Assembly (NCBI RefSeq): GCF_022430545.2
Contig: NZ_CP092488.2
Location: forward strand, 5,332,001-5,396,000
Source: Mycobacterium paraterrae
Lineage (GTDB): Bacteria > Actinomycetota > Actinomycetes > Mycobacteriales > Mycobacteriaceae
Length of the DNA stretch: 64,000 nucleotides
Direction of reading: 5' to 3'
A program made the translations under genes and the position numbers. Below the pieces are notes generated by a model. That model saw nothing but the letters and a program-made list of their open reading frames with translations, was not told where the DNA came from and did not search any database. Position 1 is the first letter of the stretch. Each line of letters begins with the position of its first letter. Below are positions 21,101 to 29,700 of this stretch, piece by piece.

Positions 21101-21695
21101 CGAGGTCACCGGTATAGGCCCGCACCAGGTCGTTGAAGAACGGCTTCCACGAACCGTCATCCCAGGCGATGTGGTGCGCGGTCAACAGCAGCACCAATTC
21201 GTCGGCGCCGGTCCGGGCGGCGGCGATCCGCAGCGGCGAATCCTCGGTCAGGTCGAACGGCTGGCGAAACTGCCTCTGCGCCAACACTTCCAGCCTGAGT
21301 TGACGGGCCTGCTCGCCGAGCGCGGACAGGTCATGCTCTGCCCACCCCGGGCGCAGGTCAGCGTGAACGATCGGCCGCGGATCGCCGTCGTCGCCGACGT
21401 GGTACGTGGTGCGCAGCACCGGATGCCGCAGCGCCACCGCGTCCACCGCCGCACGCAGTCGCGTGATATCGACGTCACCGGTGACGCGGTAGGACACGCA
21501 GATGTTGAGCAACGCCCCATCCGGGTCGACTGATTGGACGAACCACATCCGCCGTTGACCGTCGGACATCTGCGGGTGCTGGGTGACAACGTCCGTGGCG
21601 GCGTCCGGTCGACTCAAGCCACGTTCGGCGATCCTGCGGCGCAACAGCTCCAGGCGCTGCGCGTCCAGCGTGTCCAAGCCCGTGGTGTCAGTCAC
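15177..21695 (-). CDS. mbtE: Mycobactin NRPS MbtE, two complete modules (C-A-PCP-C-A-PCP)
   Basis: A 2172-residue synthetase. Module 1: C about 40-460 (HHIAWDD at 174-180), A about 490-960 (IYTSGSTG at 617, NFYGPTE at 756), PCP about 985-1050 (LGGHSL, Ser 1011). Module 2: C about 1068-1520 (HHIASDH at 1196-1202), A about 1545-2035 (FTSGSTG at 1694, LNNIGSTETSG at 1836, A10 lysine in TESGKLN), PCP about 2055-2125 (LGGDSI, Ser 2089). Mtb MbtE is recalled as about 1682 residues, so this one is some 490 longer, about one A domain. In the second A domain the usual Phe-Asp of core A4 reads Phe-Leu (SMTFLEGG, 1736-1743). The Asp that binds a substrate alpha-amino group is therefore absent. The start is GTG 21693-21695, overlapping mbtD as GTGA. 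Module 1 presumably loads the first lysine; module 2's role is open. Confidence 0.9.
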   Translation of the reverse strand: MTDTTGLDTLDAQRLELLRRRIAERGLSRPDAATDVVTQHPQMSDGQRRMWFVQSVDPDGALLNICVSYRVTGDVDITRLRAAVDAVALRHPVLRTTYHVGDDGDPRPIVHADLRPGWAEHDLSALGEQARQLRLEVLAQRQFRQPFDLTEDSPLRIAAARTGADELVLLLTAHHIAWDDGSWKPFFNDLVRAYTGDLDAAPVPAVTGGRVGSSDEDLAYWRSRMTNLPEPLELPGPHGSVVPSTWRAQRVTSRLSPETVDRVAALARETGATPYMVLAAAFGALVHRYTHADDFLVATPVLNRGAGTEDAIGYYGNTVVLRMRPAPRQTFRELLAQTREDAVGALAHSRVDLEWLVRESNPDRRHGAERMTRVSFGLRDSDGGGFNPPGIRCERAELRGHTSQLPLGLMIELDGRGAVVEAEYLVEVLDRPLVEQLLRHYEVLLTHALDDPDRTLSTCRLMSDADAEWLRTVSAGEEFDAPASTLPALVARRADLTPDAVAVVYEGRQYSYREIDDEANRLAHWLIERGIGTEDRVAVLLDKSPELVITALGILKAGGVYLPVDPTYPDDRLTFILGDADAKLVLREPVTGLSDYPATAPTRLLRPLVPANTAYLIYTSGSTGLPKGVPVPHAPIAEYFVWFGDEYRVDETDRLLQVASPSFDVSIGEIFGTLICGARLVIPRPDGLRDIGYLTELLRREGITSMHFVPSLLGLFLSLPGVNQWRTLRRVPIGGEPLPGEVADKFHATFDALLYNFYGPTETIVNATSYPVEGAQGTRVVPIGRPKINTQIHLLDDALQPVPVGVIGEIYIGGTHVARGYHRRPGLTAERFVADPFTPGARLYRSGDLARRNADGDIEFVGRADEQVKIRGFRIELGEVAAAISVDPSVGQVVVVASDLPGLGKSLVGYVTPVDGGGPETVDVERIRARVAAALPEYMTPAGYVVIDEIPITTHGKIDRTALPEPEIAAKTRYREPSTATERRIAVLFSELLGHQRVGVDDSFFDLGGHSLVATKLVTAIRAECAVELGIRDVFELGTVGALAERVDDLRSGTHGRARPKLMATTHDEPLPLSASQLRSWFAYRVDGPSPVNNIPFAARLTGPWNIEALVAAVGDVVERHEILRTTYVEDEGVPYQVVGPVAELPVRRATGSGERWLQEQLDAERRHCFELDREWPIRVAVLDNDGEHVLSLVVHHIASDHWSAGVLFADVMTAYRARRHGEAPAGAPLRVQYADYAAWQRDFLGEPGGEETAVAAEQRDYWTSQLAGLPEDSGLRPDFPRPPLPSGDGESVTFSIDAATRAKLAERCRELGVTEFMALQAAVAVVLHKAGSGVDIPLGTPVAGRTEAELDQLIGFFVNILVLRNDLRGNPTLRDVLTRSRETALAAYAHQDLPFDRVVDSVSPVRSLSRNPLFQVIVHVRDHLPATRVIESASDGGQDTVCTSLDPVFDMAHADLSVNFFGADQTAGAAGYLGTLIFRTELYQRATIERLAGWLTRVVTEFADDVDQNLRDVVLADAGEQQRILTQWSRGDEPPADRSRTVPELLEASRQSGGRVAVRCAGSDLDYAALHRRSDNLAAMLAQRGVRAGSFVGLSTRRGIDMVVALAGIVKAGAAYFPIDPSYPLARKRFMLDDVQPPVVIATVEALDTMPDDYAGEVVLLDDPDVRAAIEHSEPPAGRPRLPHPDDAMYLVFTSGSTGKPKGAIGTQRAMAARIDWQLRHYPPRGDDIRLSQASMTFLEGGMELLAGLAAGATMILADDTEHRDAEALAALTTRESVAQITAVPSLVSALVDAAPDSVRSLTRLVCGGEPVSNSLLQRLTGVCADAGEQGPELLNNIGSTETSGAVSRGRLSLPTPLVGSPVAGAQAYLLDDGLRPVPVGVVGELYYAGDQLARGYWKRPALTSTRFIANPFATEPGGRLYRSGDLARWTQDGQLEFAGRADHQVQVRGFRVELAEVEAALAAAAGVAAAAARTWEVHDGTSLAGYVVPQHPVADRAEFAASVRAAISAALPGYMVPSSLTVLDAMPKTESGKLNRPGLPRPAVTTSGRTEPARTDTERALAAVFAELLSTPEVGRSDDFFALGGDSILSVQLASRSRAVGLPVNPRMIFENPTIAQLAAAVDALEADGGGGSPVEVPAARFEPMSTSGLSPTDLAAVTQLWSKTRDSTS

Positions 21696-24667
21696 GCGTG
21701 GGTTCCAACCTTCCCCATGTCCTGGCCTTCGCGCAGAACGTCGATCAGTTCGTTGACGGTGATGCCGCCGAGCATCCGCGCTACCGGAGCCGAATGGCCA
21801 ACCGCGCGGCGCAGTCGTCGACGCAGGTCCAGCGCCAGCAGCGAATCCAGCCCGAGGTCGATCAGCGACGCCGTGGCGTCGATCGTCTCCGCATCGCCCA
21901 ACTGCAGCGTCGACGCGAGCTCGCTCAGCACGAGCTCGGGCAGCGGTCGTCGATCGAAACCATTGCCCGCCAACGGGTCTTCGGTGCCGGCCCGGTCGAA
22001 CGGCATCGGCATGCCTTGGCTTTCGAAGAAGACCCGGAGCCGGTCGAAGTCCGCGTCGAAAATCAGCGGGTCGTCGGCGTAGCGGGCGAGGCCGGCGGCC
22101 AACGCAGAGTCGGCCCGCATCGCGATCAGCCCCGACCGTTCTGTGCGGGCGATCTCGTCGGCGGCGACCACCCCGGCGTCCTGCCAGAGGCCCCACCGGA
22201 TTGCGGTGCAGTCCAACCCCGTTGCGCGCAACTGAGCCGCCAACACGTCCAGCATCCGGTTCGATGCCGCGTACGCGGCGTGCCCCTGGCCGCCCCACAC
22301 CCCGAAAACCGACGAGCACGCCAGGATGCGGCAGTCCGGCTGCAGCGGCCACACATCGGTCATCGCGGCCAGGCCGGCTACCTTGGCGGCGCACACGGCG
22401 GCCACGCTCGCACCGGTCAATTCGCCATGCTCGGATGCGGCGGCGATTCCCGCGGTATGGATCAGCAGGGAGGCGCCGGTCTCGGCGAATTCGGCGGCGA
22501 CGGCTGCGACCGCCGCGCGGTCGGTGATATCGCAGTGCGGGGCATACACCTCGACATGACGCCGCCCGATCAACTGTGCCACCGCGTCCGGGGCTAACCC
22601 GTTGCGGCTCAACAGGATGACCCTGCGCGCGCCCCGTTCGATGCAGTGTCGGGCGTAACGCAGTCCGATGGCGCCGCTACCGCCGGTGATCACCACGTTG
22701 TCCAGCGCGGCCGCATCGAGCGGACGGGCGGTTGTGCGCTCGCGGTCTTCGCGGAAACTCCGGATATAGCGGAGCGTTTGGCCCTCCGCGCCTGCGCGCA
22801 GTGCCAGCACGCCGGTATCACCGAGCAGCACGTCGAGAGCGGCGACCGCGGTGTGGGGACCGAGGTCACCGGCCGGCAGGTCCAGGCTGCCGAACGTCTG
22901 GTCGGCGAATTCGGCTCCGATGCTGCGGTGCATGGCCGCCAGTGCCGCCTGCGCGGGCCGGGCGACGTCGCCGGCGGTGACTCGTTCACCACCGGCGGTG
23001 AGCAACCACACCGCTCGGCATTGCGGGCCGATGATCTGGTCGTAGTCGGCGAGTCCCGCGTCGGCCCGCGCGGCGATCTGCGCGACAGCCTCGGTAGCGT
23101 CCAGTTGCTCGAGCACCGGCGCCACGACCGCGACGACGTCCGCGTCACGCGGCGAAACCACGCGGCATCCGCGATGCGTCGAGGCGGCCGCGCTGAGGTG
23201 TCCCGCGCTGTCACCGACGATCGCGATGCGACATTGCGCAATCGGACGGGAGGCCTCGACGTGCTGCCACTGCTCCACGGCAACCGTCAACGGAGTGGCC
23301 GCGTCAGCCGGCGTGTGAGCGACGGGAGCCGGGCCGGCCCACAGGTGCACGGCGCGCATCGGCGCGTTCGGGAACCCGCGCAGCGGCGGCGTCAGCGTCG
23401 ACGGCATCGCGTCGGCCCATGCATAGCCGGGGTCGGCAATGGCGGCCGCGGCGATGTTCGCCGACAGCACATCGGCCAGCGGTCGGTCGCGGTGACCCGA
23501 ACCCAGGATCACCGCCGAGTCGTCGTCGACCAGGTCGCCGAGTGGATAGAGCAGCGACGGGTGCGCCGACATTTCGACGTATGCTTCGGCTCCGCACTTC
23601 TGGGCGGCGATCACAGCCCGGTCGAATCGGACTGTGCTGCAGAGGCTTTCGTACCAATACTGCGAGAAGTTCACGTCGCTGCCGACCTCGGCGCCGACAG
23701 CGGAACCGATGAATGCCCGGGGTCCGTCTCGGAACGACGACCGGGGCTGCAGCTTGACCAATTCGGCGCCCAAGGGGCGCAAAGCGCTGGTGTGGCCCGG
23801 ATAGTCCACGGTGAGTTGTTGGGCGAACACACCGCGCGCCTGAGCCGCTTCCCTGACCGCCACGACGGCGTCGTGGTCACCGGAGACCACCGTGGCCGAC
23901 GGACCGTTCACCGCGGAAACCTCCAGCCAGCCCGGTGTTTCGGCGATCAGGGTCTGCGCCTCGTCGATGCCGACACCCAGCACCACCATCGCGTAGTGAC
24001 CGGTCAATCGTCCGACCACATTCGCCCGGGCGCCGACCAGTGCCGCGGCGTCTGCCAACGAGATCTTCTCGGCCACATAGGCCGCCGCGATCTCCCCGAG
24101 ACTGTGGCCGATAGTGATGGCCGGCAGTACCCCCGACGATTTCCATTGCGCCGCCAGGCCGACCGCGTGGGTGAACTGCGCACCCTGGACTTCCGCTCGG
24201 GCCCACGCCCGGTCCCCGTCGCTGTGCAGGTATGGCAGCGGCGACGGGTACCCGGCCGCGACGAACGCCTCCGCGCAGCGGTCGGCCTCGGCCCGGTACG
24301 CCGTCAGCAGGCGGTAGGCTGCCGAACCCATCGACGGCCATTGATTGCCCTGGCCAGGGAAGACGAACGCAACGCAGGGCGCCGCGCTCCTCGACGACCG
24401 GGCCACCAACGGATGCTCGTCACCGTCAGCCAGCGCCGCCAAGGCGGCGGCCAACTCGTCGCGGTTCGCTGCCCGCACCACCGCGCGGTGTCGCCTGACC
24501 CGGCGCAGCCGCAGCAAGGTGGACGCGATCTCGACGGTCGGATCCCGGTCGCCGTCAACGCGTTTCAAGTATCCGAGGATCGCCGAGGCATCCTGGCCGA
24601 TCAGCCGGTCGTCATGTGCGGACAGCAGCACGGGCACGCGGCCGTCGGGCAATCGTTGAGCCAACAT
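21692..24667 (-). CDS. mbtD: Mycobactin polyketide synthase MbtD (AT-KR-ACP)
   Basis: A 991-residue PKS subunit that works with the separate ketosynthase MbtC to build the beta-hydroxyacyl unit of mycobactin. An acyltransferase domain (FVFPGQGNQWPSMG at 101, active-site GHSLGE at 187-192) is followed by a long linker, a ketoreductase domain (NADPH motif ITGGSGAIGLRYAR; SSVFGVWGGQGHAAYAASN with catalytic Ser/Tyr/Asn) and a C-terminal acyl carrier domain (LGLDSLLALDLR). The ATG (24665-24667) shares one base with the mbtC TGA. The frame is open to 24766 but lies inside mbtC. Mtb MbtD is about 1004 residues. Confidence 0.93.
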   Translation of the reverse strand: MLAQRLPDGRVPVLLSAHDDRLIGQDASAILGYLKRVDGDRDPTVEIASTLLRLRRVRRHRAVVRAANRDELAAALAALADGDEHPLVARSSRSAAPCVAFVFPGQGNQWPSMGSAAYRLLTAYRAEADRCAEAFVAAGYPSPLPYLHSDGDRAWARAEVQGAQFTHAVGLAAQWKSSGVLPAITIGHSLGEIAAAYVAEKISLADAAALVGARANVVGRLTGHYAMVVLGVGIDEAQTLIAETPGWLEVSAVNGPSATVVSGDHDAVVAVREAAQARGVFAQQLTVDYPGHTSALRPLGAELVKLQPRSSFRDGPRAFIGSAVGAEVGSDVNFSQYWYESLCSTVRFDRAVIAAQKCGAEAYVEMSAHPSLLYPLGDLVDDDSAVILGSGHRDRPLADVLSANIAAAAIADPGYAWADAMPSTLTPPLRGFPNAPMRAVHLWAGPAPVAHTPADAATPLTVAVEQWQHVEASRPIAQCRIAIVGDSAGHLSAAASTHRGCRVVSPRDADVVAVVAPVLEQLDATEAVAQIAARADAGLADYDQIIGPQCRAVWLLTAGGERVTAGDVARPAQAALAAMHRSIGAEFADQTFGSLDLPAGDLGPHTAVAALDVLLGDTGVLALRAGAEGQTLRYIRSFREDRERTTARPLDAAALDNVVITGGSGAIGLRYARHCIERGARRVILLSRNGLAPDAVAQLIGRRHVEVYAPHCDITDRAAVAAVAAEFAETGASLLIHTAGIAAASEHGELTGASVAAVCAAKVAGLAAMTDVWPLQPDCRILACSSVFGVWGGQGHAAYAASNRMLDVLAAQLRATGLDCTAIRWGLWQDAGVVAADEIARTERSGLIAMRADSALAAGLARYADDPLIFDADFDRLRVFFESQGMPMPFDRAGTEDPLAGNGFDRRPLPELVLSELASTLQLGDAETIDATASLIDLGLDSLLALDLRRRLRRAVGHSAPVARMLGGITVNELIDVLREGQDMGKVGTHA

Positions 24668-25959
24668 CACGCCGCCTCGGGCAGCGCGACGATGACGTGA
24701 GCATTGGTGCCGGCGATCCCGAACGCCGAAGTGGCCGCGACACGGCGCCCGTCGACGGCGGCCCACGGCGTCAACGTCCTGGCAAGGCGCAAACCCTGTT
24801 CGGCCCAGTCGATCTCGGGGCTGGCGTCGTCGACGTGCAGTGTCGGTGGCACCGCCGCGTGCTCGGCCGACACCAGGATTTTCGCCAGACCCAGCGCTCC
24901 ACTGGCGGCCAGCGCGTGGCCGAGGTTGGATTTGACCGAACCCAGCAGTGCGCCACGGTCGGCTTCGGTGTCGCCGTAGGTCTGCGCCAACGACTGCAGC
25001 TCGGTGCGGTCACCGAGACGAGTCCCGGTGCCGTGCCCCTCGACCATGCCGACCTCGTCGGGACGAATCCCGGCTTCGGCGATCGCGCGCCGGAACAAGC
25101 TGACCTGAGCGGCGCCACTCGGTGCGCTGAGGCCCGCGCTGCGGCCGTCGTGGTTGACGGCGCTGCCGAGTATCTCCGCGAGAATCTGCCGCCCGTCCCG
25201 CAGCGCGGCCGACTTGCGCTGCAGCACGAAGACGGCGGCGCCTTCCGCCCAGACCGTCCCGCTGGCGTGCGCGCTGTAGGCCCTGCAGTGGCCGTCGTCG
25301 GACAAGGCGTGCTGCTTGGAGAATTCGACGAAAAATCCCGGCGAGCCGAGCACGTTGACGCCGCCGGCCAGCGCCAGGTCGCAGTCGCCGTTCTGCAGCG
25401 CCCTGACCGCGGCGTGGAAGGCGACCAGCGCCGAGGCGCAAGAAGAGTCGATCGTCACCGCGGGCCCCGTCGAGCCCAGCGTGTAGGCGATTCGTCCGGA
25501 GATCACGCTCAACGCGGTACCGGCGAGCAAATGGCCGCTGTATTCCGAGAATTCGGCCATCTGCGGCCCGTATCCGGTGGCTGAGGCACCGAGATAGCAC
25601 CCCATCTCGTGGCCGGCCATCTCGTCGGGATTGATGCCACTGTTCTCCAGCGCCCGCCACGACACCCGCAGTGCGACGCGCTGCTGCGGGTCCATCGCGA
25701 CGGCTTCGCGCGGTGAGATCCCGAAGAATTCGGGGTCGAACATCGTTGCGTCGCGCAGGAATCCGCCGCGGTCGTGGATTTCCTTGAAGCCGGTGCGGCG
25801 GGATCCGGCGAACAGCTCGCGCACCGACCATCCGCGATCGCCCGGGAATGGCGTCAGCGCCTCGCGGCCCTCAGACAACAACTCCCAGTACGCGTCGGCG
25901 GTGTCGATTCCGCCGGGCGCCTCCAACGCCATGCCGACCACCACGACCGGATCAGCCAT
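24667..25959 (-). CDS. mbtC: Mycobactin ketosynthase MbtC
   Basis: A 430-residue stand-alone beta-ketoacyl synthase. The active-site Cys is in VTIDSSCASALVAF (Cys174), with the two catalytic histidines in VEGHGTGTRLGD and VKSNLGHALAASG and the family's closing FGIAGTNAHVI. It condenses an extender unit on MbtD's carrier protein for the hydroxyacyl moiety joining the two lysines. The start ATG (25957-25959) overlaps the thioesterase gene by eight bases. No AT or ACP is fused; those are on MbtD. Length agrees with Mtb MbtC (about 444). Confidence 0.94.
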   Translation of the reverse strand: MADPVVVVGMALEAPGGIDTADAYWELLSEGREALTPFPGDRGWSVRELFAGSRRTGFKEIHDRGGFLRDATMFDPEFFGISPREAVAMDPQQRVALRVSWRALENSGINPDEMAGHEMGCYLGASATGYGPQMAEFSEYSGHLLAGTALSVISGRIAYTLGSTGPAVTIDSSCASALVAFHAAVRALQNGDCDLALAGGVNVLGSPGFFVEFSKQHALSDDGHCRAYSAHASGTVWAEGAAVFVLQRKSAALRDGRQILAEILGSAVNHDGRSAGLSAPSGAAQVSLFRRAIAEAGIRPDEVGMVEGHGTGTRLGDRTELQSLAQTYGDTEADRGALLGSVKSNLGHALAASGALGLAKILVSAEHAAVPPTLHVDDASPEIDWAEQGLRLARTLTPWAAVDGRRVAATSAFGIAGTNAHVIVALPEAA

Positions 25960-26719
25960 CCGCGTTCACCCGTGCGGCGACGTCGTCGATGTGGTCGTCG
26001 AGATAGAAGTGACCGCCGTCGAACCAGTCGAGGTCGAAGGCGCCATCCGTGTGTGTCGCCCAGCGGTCGAGTTCGTCGGCGTCGACCCGCAGATCGCCGT
26101 GCGCGCCCAACGCTGAGATGTCTGCCGCGATCTTGACGTCCGGTCCGCAGGCGTAGCGGTTGATCGCGGCGTAGTCGGCACGCATCGCGGTGACCAGCAG
26201 CTCAGCGAACTCGGGGTCGGCGAGCAACTCGACGTCCGTCCCGCCGAAGTCGGTCATGTCGACCAGCAGGTCGTCGTGGCTGGTTGGCAATTCCGGCTTG
26301 GCTTCGACGGTGCACGGGGCGGGCGCCGCCGAGGCCCACAGCTTGTGCACTGGGGCGCCGCGGGATTCGGCGATCCTGGCGAATTCGAAGGCGACCACGG
26401 CACCCATGCTGTGCCCGAACAGCCGCAGCGGCGCCACCTGGCGCCAGGGCCCGGCGACGAACAGGCTGCGGGCCAGATCCTGCACCGTGTCGACGGCTGG
26501 TTCGTTCATTCGCTCGGCGCGCTGCGGGTACTGGACGATGTACGTGTCGCCACCACCGGCGGCCAGCGCCATCGCCAGCTTTCGGTAACCGGCGGCCGCA
26601 CCGCCGGCATGCGGAAACACCACGGTGGCGCCTCGCGCTGCGACGCCCCGGCCGGGAAACCGCTTGATCCAGGACGGGAATTCCTTCTTCTGCACCGAGG
26701 TGAGGTTGTCGAAGATCAT
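25952..26719 (-). CDS. mbtT: Stand-alone thioesterase of the mycobactin cluster (MbtT-like)
   Basis: A 255-residue alpha/beta-hydrolase of the type II NRPS/PKS thioesterase family. Visible parts are the early VVFPHAGGAAAGYRKLA, the nucleophile elbow LFGHSMGAVVAFEFAR (Ser104) and the C-terminal catalytic His in FDGGHFYL. Family members hydrolyse mis-primed or stalled carrier-protein thioesters, or release product. In Mtb the thioesterase is recalled as the C-terminal end of the 1414-residue MbtB; here it is a separate frame whose ATG overlaps the mbtB stop (ATGA). MbtB plus this protein sum to about 1420 residues. The symbol follows usage for discrete mycobactin thioesterases. Confidence 0.88.
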   Translation of the reverse strand: MIFDNLTSVQKKEFPSWIKRFPGRGVAARGATVVFPHAGGAAAGYRKLAMALAAGGGDTYIVQYPQRAERMNEPAVDTVQDLARSLFVAGPWRQVAPLRLFGHSMGAVVAFEFARIAESRGAPVHKLWASAAPAPCTVEAKPELPTSHDDLLVDMTDFGGTDVELLADPEFAELLVTAMRADYAAINRYACGPDVKIAADISALGAHGDLRVDADELDRWATHTDGAFDLDWFDGGHFYLDDHIDDVAARVNADG

Positions 26720-29700
26720 TGCAGCGCATCATTTCCGGCGATTGCCGCCAGCACATGGCCGGCGTCCATGCCGACGACTTCCAGGTACAGTTCGGCGACC
26801 TGTTCAAGACGGCCCGGGTCGGGTTCACGGCCGACCAGCAACGCGCTGAGCGCGGACACGGTTCGGGTGGCGAAGATGTCGGCGACGGCGATGTCGGGGG
26901 TGTCGAGCCATGCCCGGATGCGCGCCACGGTCTGGGTCGCCAGCACCGAGTCGCCGCCCAGAGCGAAGAAATCGTCGTCGGCACCGACTCCACTTGCACC
27001 GAGCACGTCCTCGATGATCGCCGCGACCGCGGACTCGACGGGTGTGGACGGCGCGCGGCGATCGGGTGCCGACGATTCCGCTACCGCGGCAGCGAGCTGA
27101 GCGGTGACGACGCGTCGGTCGATTTTCCCGGCCAGGGTGTAGGGGATGCGGTCGGTGAACACGAGGTGCTGGGGAACCATATGGGCCGGAACAAGTTCCG
27201 CCATGGCGGCGCGGACGCCCTCCGCGGTGAGCGACGGGTTGTCGCCGTGCCAGACCGCGGCCAGCACTTCCGCGCCGCCGCTGGTCGTCACCACTGCGGC
27301 GACCGCCGTTGCCACCCCGGGAATCTGCCGCAGCGCCGCCTCGACCTCGCCGATCTCGACCCGGTAGCCGCTGATCTTGACCCGGTGGTCGGCGCGCCCG
27401 ACGAATTCCAGCACCCCGTCCGGCCAGTACCTGGCCAGATCGCCGGTGCGATACCAGGTTTGGCCGCCGTAACGGACAAACCGTTCGGTGGTGAGGTCGG
27501 GTCGGCCACGGTATCCCCGCGCGATGCCGCGGCCGCCGACCCACAGTTCACCCGCGACCCAGTCGGGGCAGTCACCGCCCCGGTCGTTCACCACCCGGCA
27601 GGCATTGTTGGGCAGCGGGGTGCCGAACGGCAACGCGGTCAGCCCTGGCGGGAGCCGCTCCATGTCGCCGACTTCGAAAATGGTGTTGTGCGTGGCGGTT
27701 TCGGTGGCTCCGCCCAATCCGGCAAAGCGAAGTGCGGGCGCGTCGGCGCGCAGCCGGCGAACGACCTCCGGCCGTACCCAGTCGCCGCCGGTCGGCACCA
27801 CCCGTAGCGAGGAGAGTCGTCCGACACCGACCTCGGCCAGCATCTCCAACCAGCCGGGCATGAAATGCAACACCGTTACCTGGTATTCGGCGATCAACCG
27901 CGCCCACGCGTCCGGGTCGCGTCGCTGTCCCTCGTCGACCACCACGATCGAACCGCCGGTGCGCAGCGTGACGAAAATGTCCATCACCGAGATGTCGCCC
28001 TCGAGCGTCGACAAGGCCAGGCATCGGTCCCCGGGCCCGAGACCGAAATGGCGCCCGATGAATTCGACCGTGTTCATCGATGCGTGGTGGGTGACCTCCA
28101 CGCCCTTGGGCTCACCGGTCGAGCCGGAGGTGAACAGCACATAGGCGAGCGCGGCCGGATCGCCGGCGGCGGGGTGCAAGGCCTCCTCGGCGGAGGCGTC
28201 GTTCGCCACGTCGGCGATCGTCAGCGTCGGCACCGGCAACGACACCGGTTCACCCCCGCACACCAACGCCAGCTTCACCTGACCGGCTTGCAGGATGCGT
28301 TCGGCACGGTCGCGGGGCTGATCGACGCTGATCGGCAGGTAGACGCCACCCGCAGCCAGTATCGCGAGCACCGCCGATACCTGCTCGGCGGTCTTCGGAC
28401 CCACGATGGCAACGGTGTCACCATCGCCGATTCCGTTGGCGTGCAGCGCCGACGTCAGCGCCAGCACCTGGTGGCGCAGTTGACCGTAGGTCAGCTCACC
28501 GGAGCTGGACAACACGGCGACCGCGTCGGGACGGGCCTCGGCTTGCCGAAAGAACCCGTCGTGCAACCGTTCTCCGCTGGACGTTGCCGTCACGCCGTTG
28601 ACCGCGTCGCGCACAGCCCTCTGTTGCGACGGGAGTGCGGGCGGGTCGGGCTGTGTCCACGCGTCTGGGCTCGCGGCCAGCCGCCGCAGTTCCTCGACGT
28701 GATGGGCGAACATCGCGTCGATAACGCCGGCCGGGAAAAGGTCTTCGCGGACATCCCAGTTCACCAGGACGCCGCCGTCGAATTCGGTGACCTGCGCGTC
28801 GAGCGACACCTGCGGCCCCTGCGAGATGATCCAACTGGGCGTGCCGAATGCCTTGGTGACGTCAGCCGAGAACAACTCACCGAGTCCCAATGCGCTGGTG
28901 AACACGACCGGGGCAAGCACCGGTGTACCGCGGTAGCGGGCCAGGTCGCGCAACACCGACAGGCCGGGGTAGTTGGCGTGCGAGGCGGCCGACCGCATGG
29001 CGTCCTGCACGGCGCGCGCTCGCGATGCAGCGTCCGCCGTTTCGGTGAGGTCGATGTCGAGAAGCAGCGACGACGTGAAGTCGCCGACCAAGTTGTCGAC
29101 GTCGGGGTGCATGGCTTCGCGGCCGAACAAGGGCACGTTGAGTAGGAATCGCGAGGTGGAAGACCAGCTGGCCAGAGTGTGCGAGAAGGCCGCGGCGAAC
29201 ATCATCGCGGGGGTGACGCCGCAGCCGCGGGCATGCGCGAACAGGGCGTCACGAGTGGCCGGGTCCAGCCACTGCCAGCGCCGAGTGCTGTTGCGCGACA
29301 GACTGTTCCGGTTGTCCGACGGCAGTCGGGGTGGGTCCGGGAGTTCGGGGATGCGCTGCGACCACCAGTCCCGGTCGGCGTCGTGGGCCGGACGCGGCCC
29401 GGCCTCGCGGCGCGCGATCTCCTGGCGATACTCCCGGTAGGTGAAGGTCAGGTCCTCGAGGTCCCGGCCACGGTAGAGTGCGGCGAGGTCGGCCATCAGC
29501 GTGCGATAGCTCATCGCATCGGCGGCCTGCATGTCCAGATCGACGTGCAGGCGCGACCGTTCGCCCGGTAGCAGCGACAAGGTCAGCTCGAACACCTGCC
29601 CGTCGAGCTGCTGATGCGATTTGGACTCGCGCAACTCGAGCAGCCGCTGGTCGACCTCGGCGAGGTCGCGGAAATCGTGGACGACGAGCGGAAAATCGGC

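Noticed and set aside
22646..24700. Long open frame (684 codons) on the plus strand opposite mbtD
   Set aside because: It is antisense to a clear PKS gene, has Arg/His/Gly-rich composition typical of the GC-rich complementary frame, and shows no family motif.
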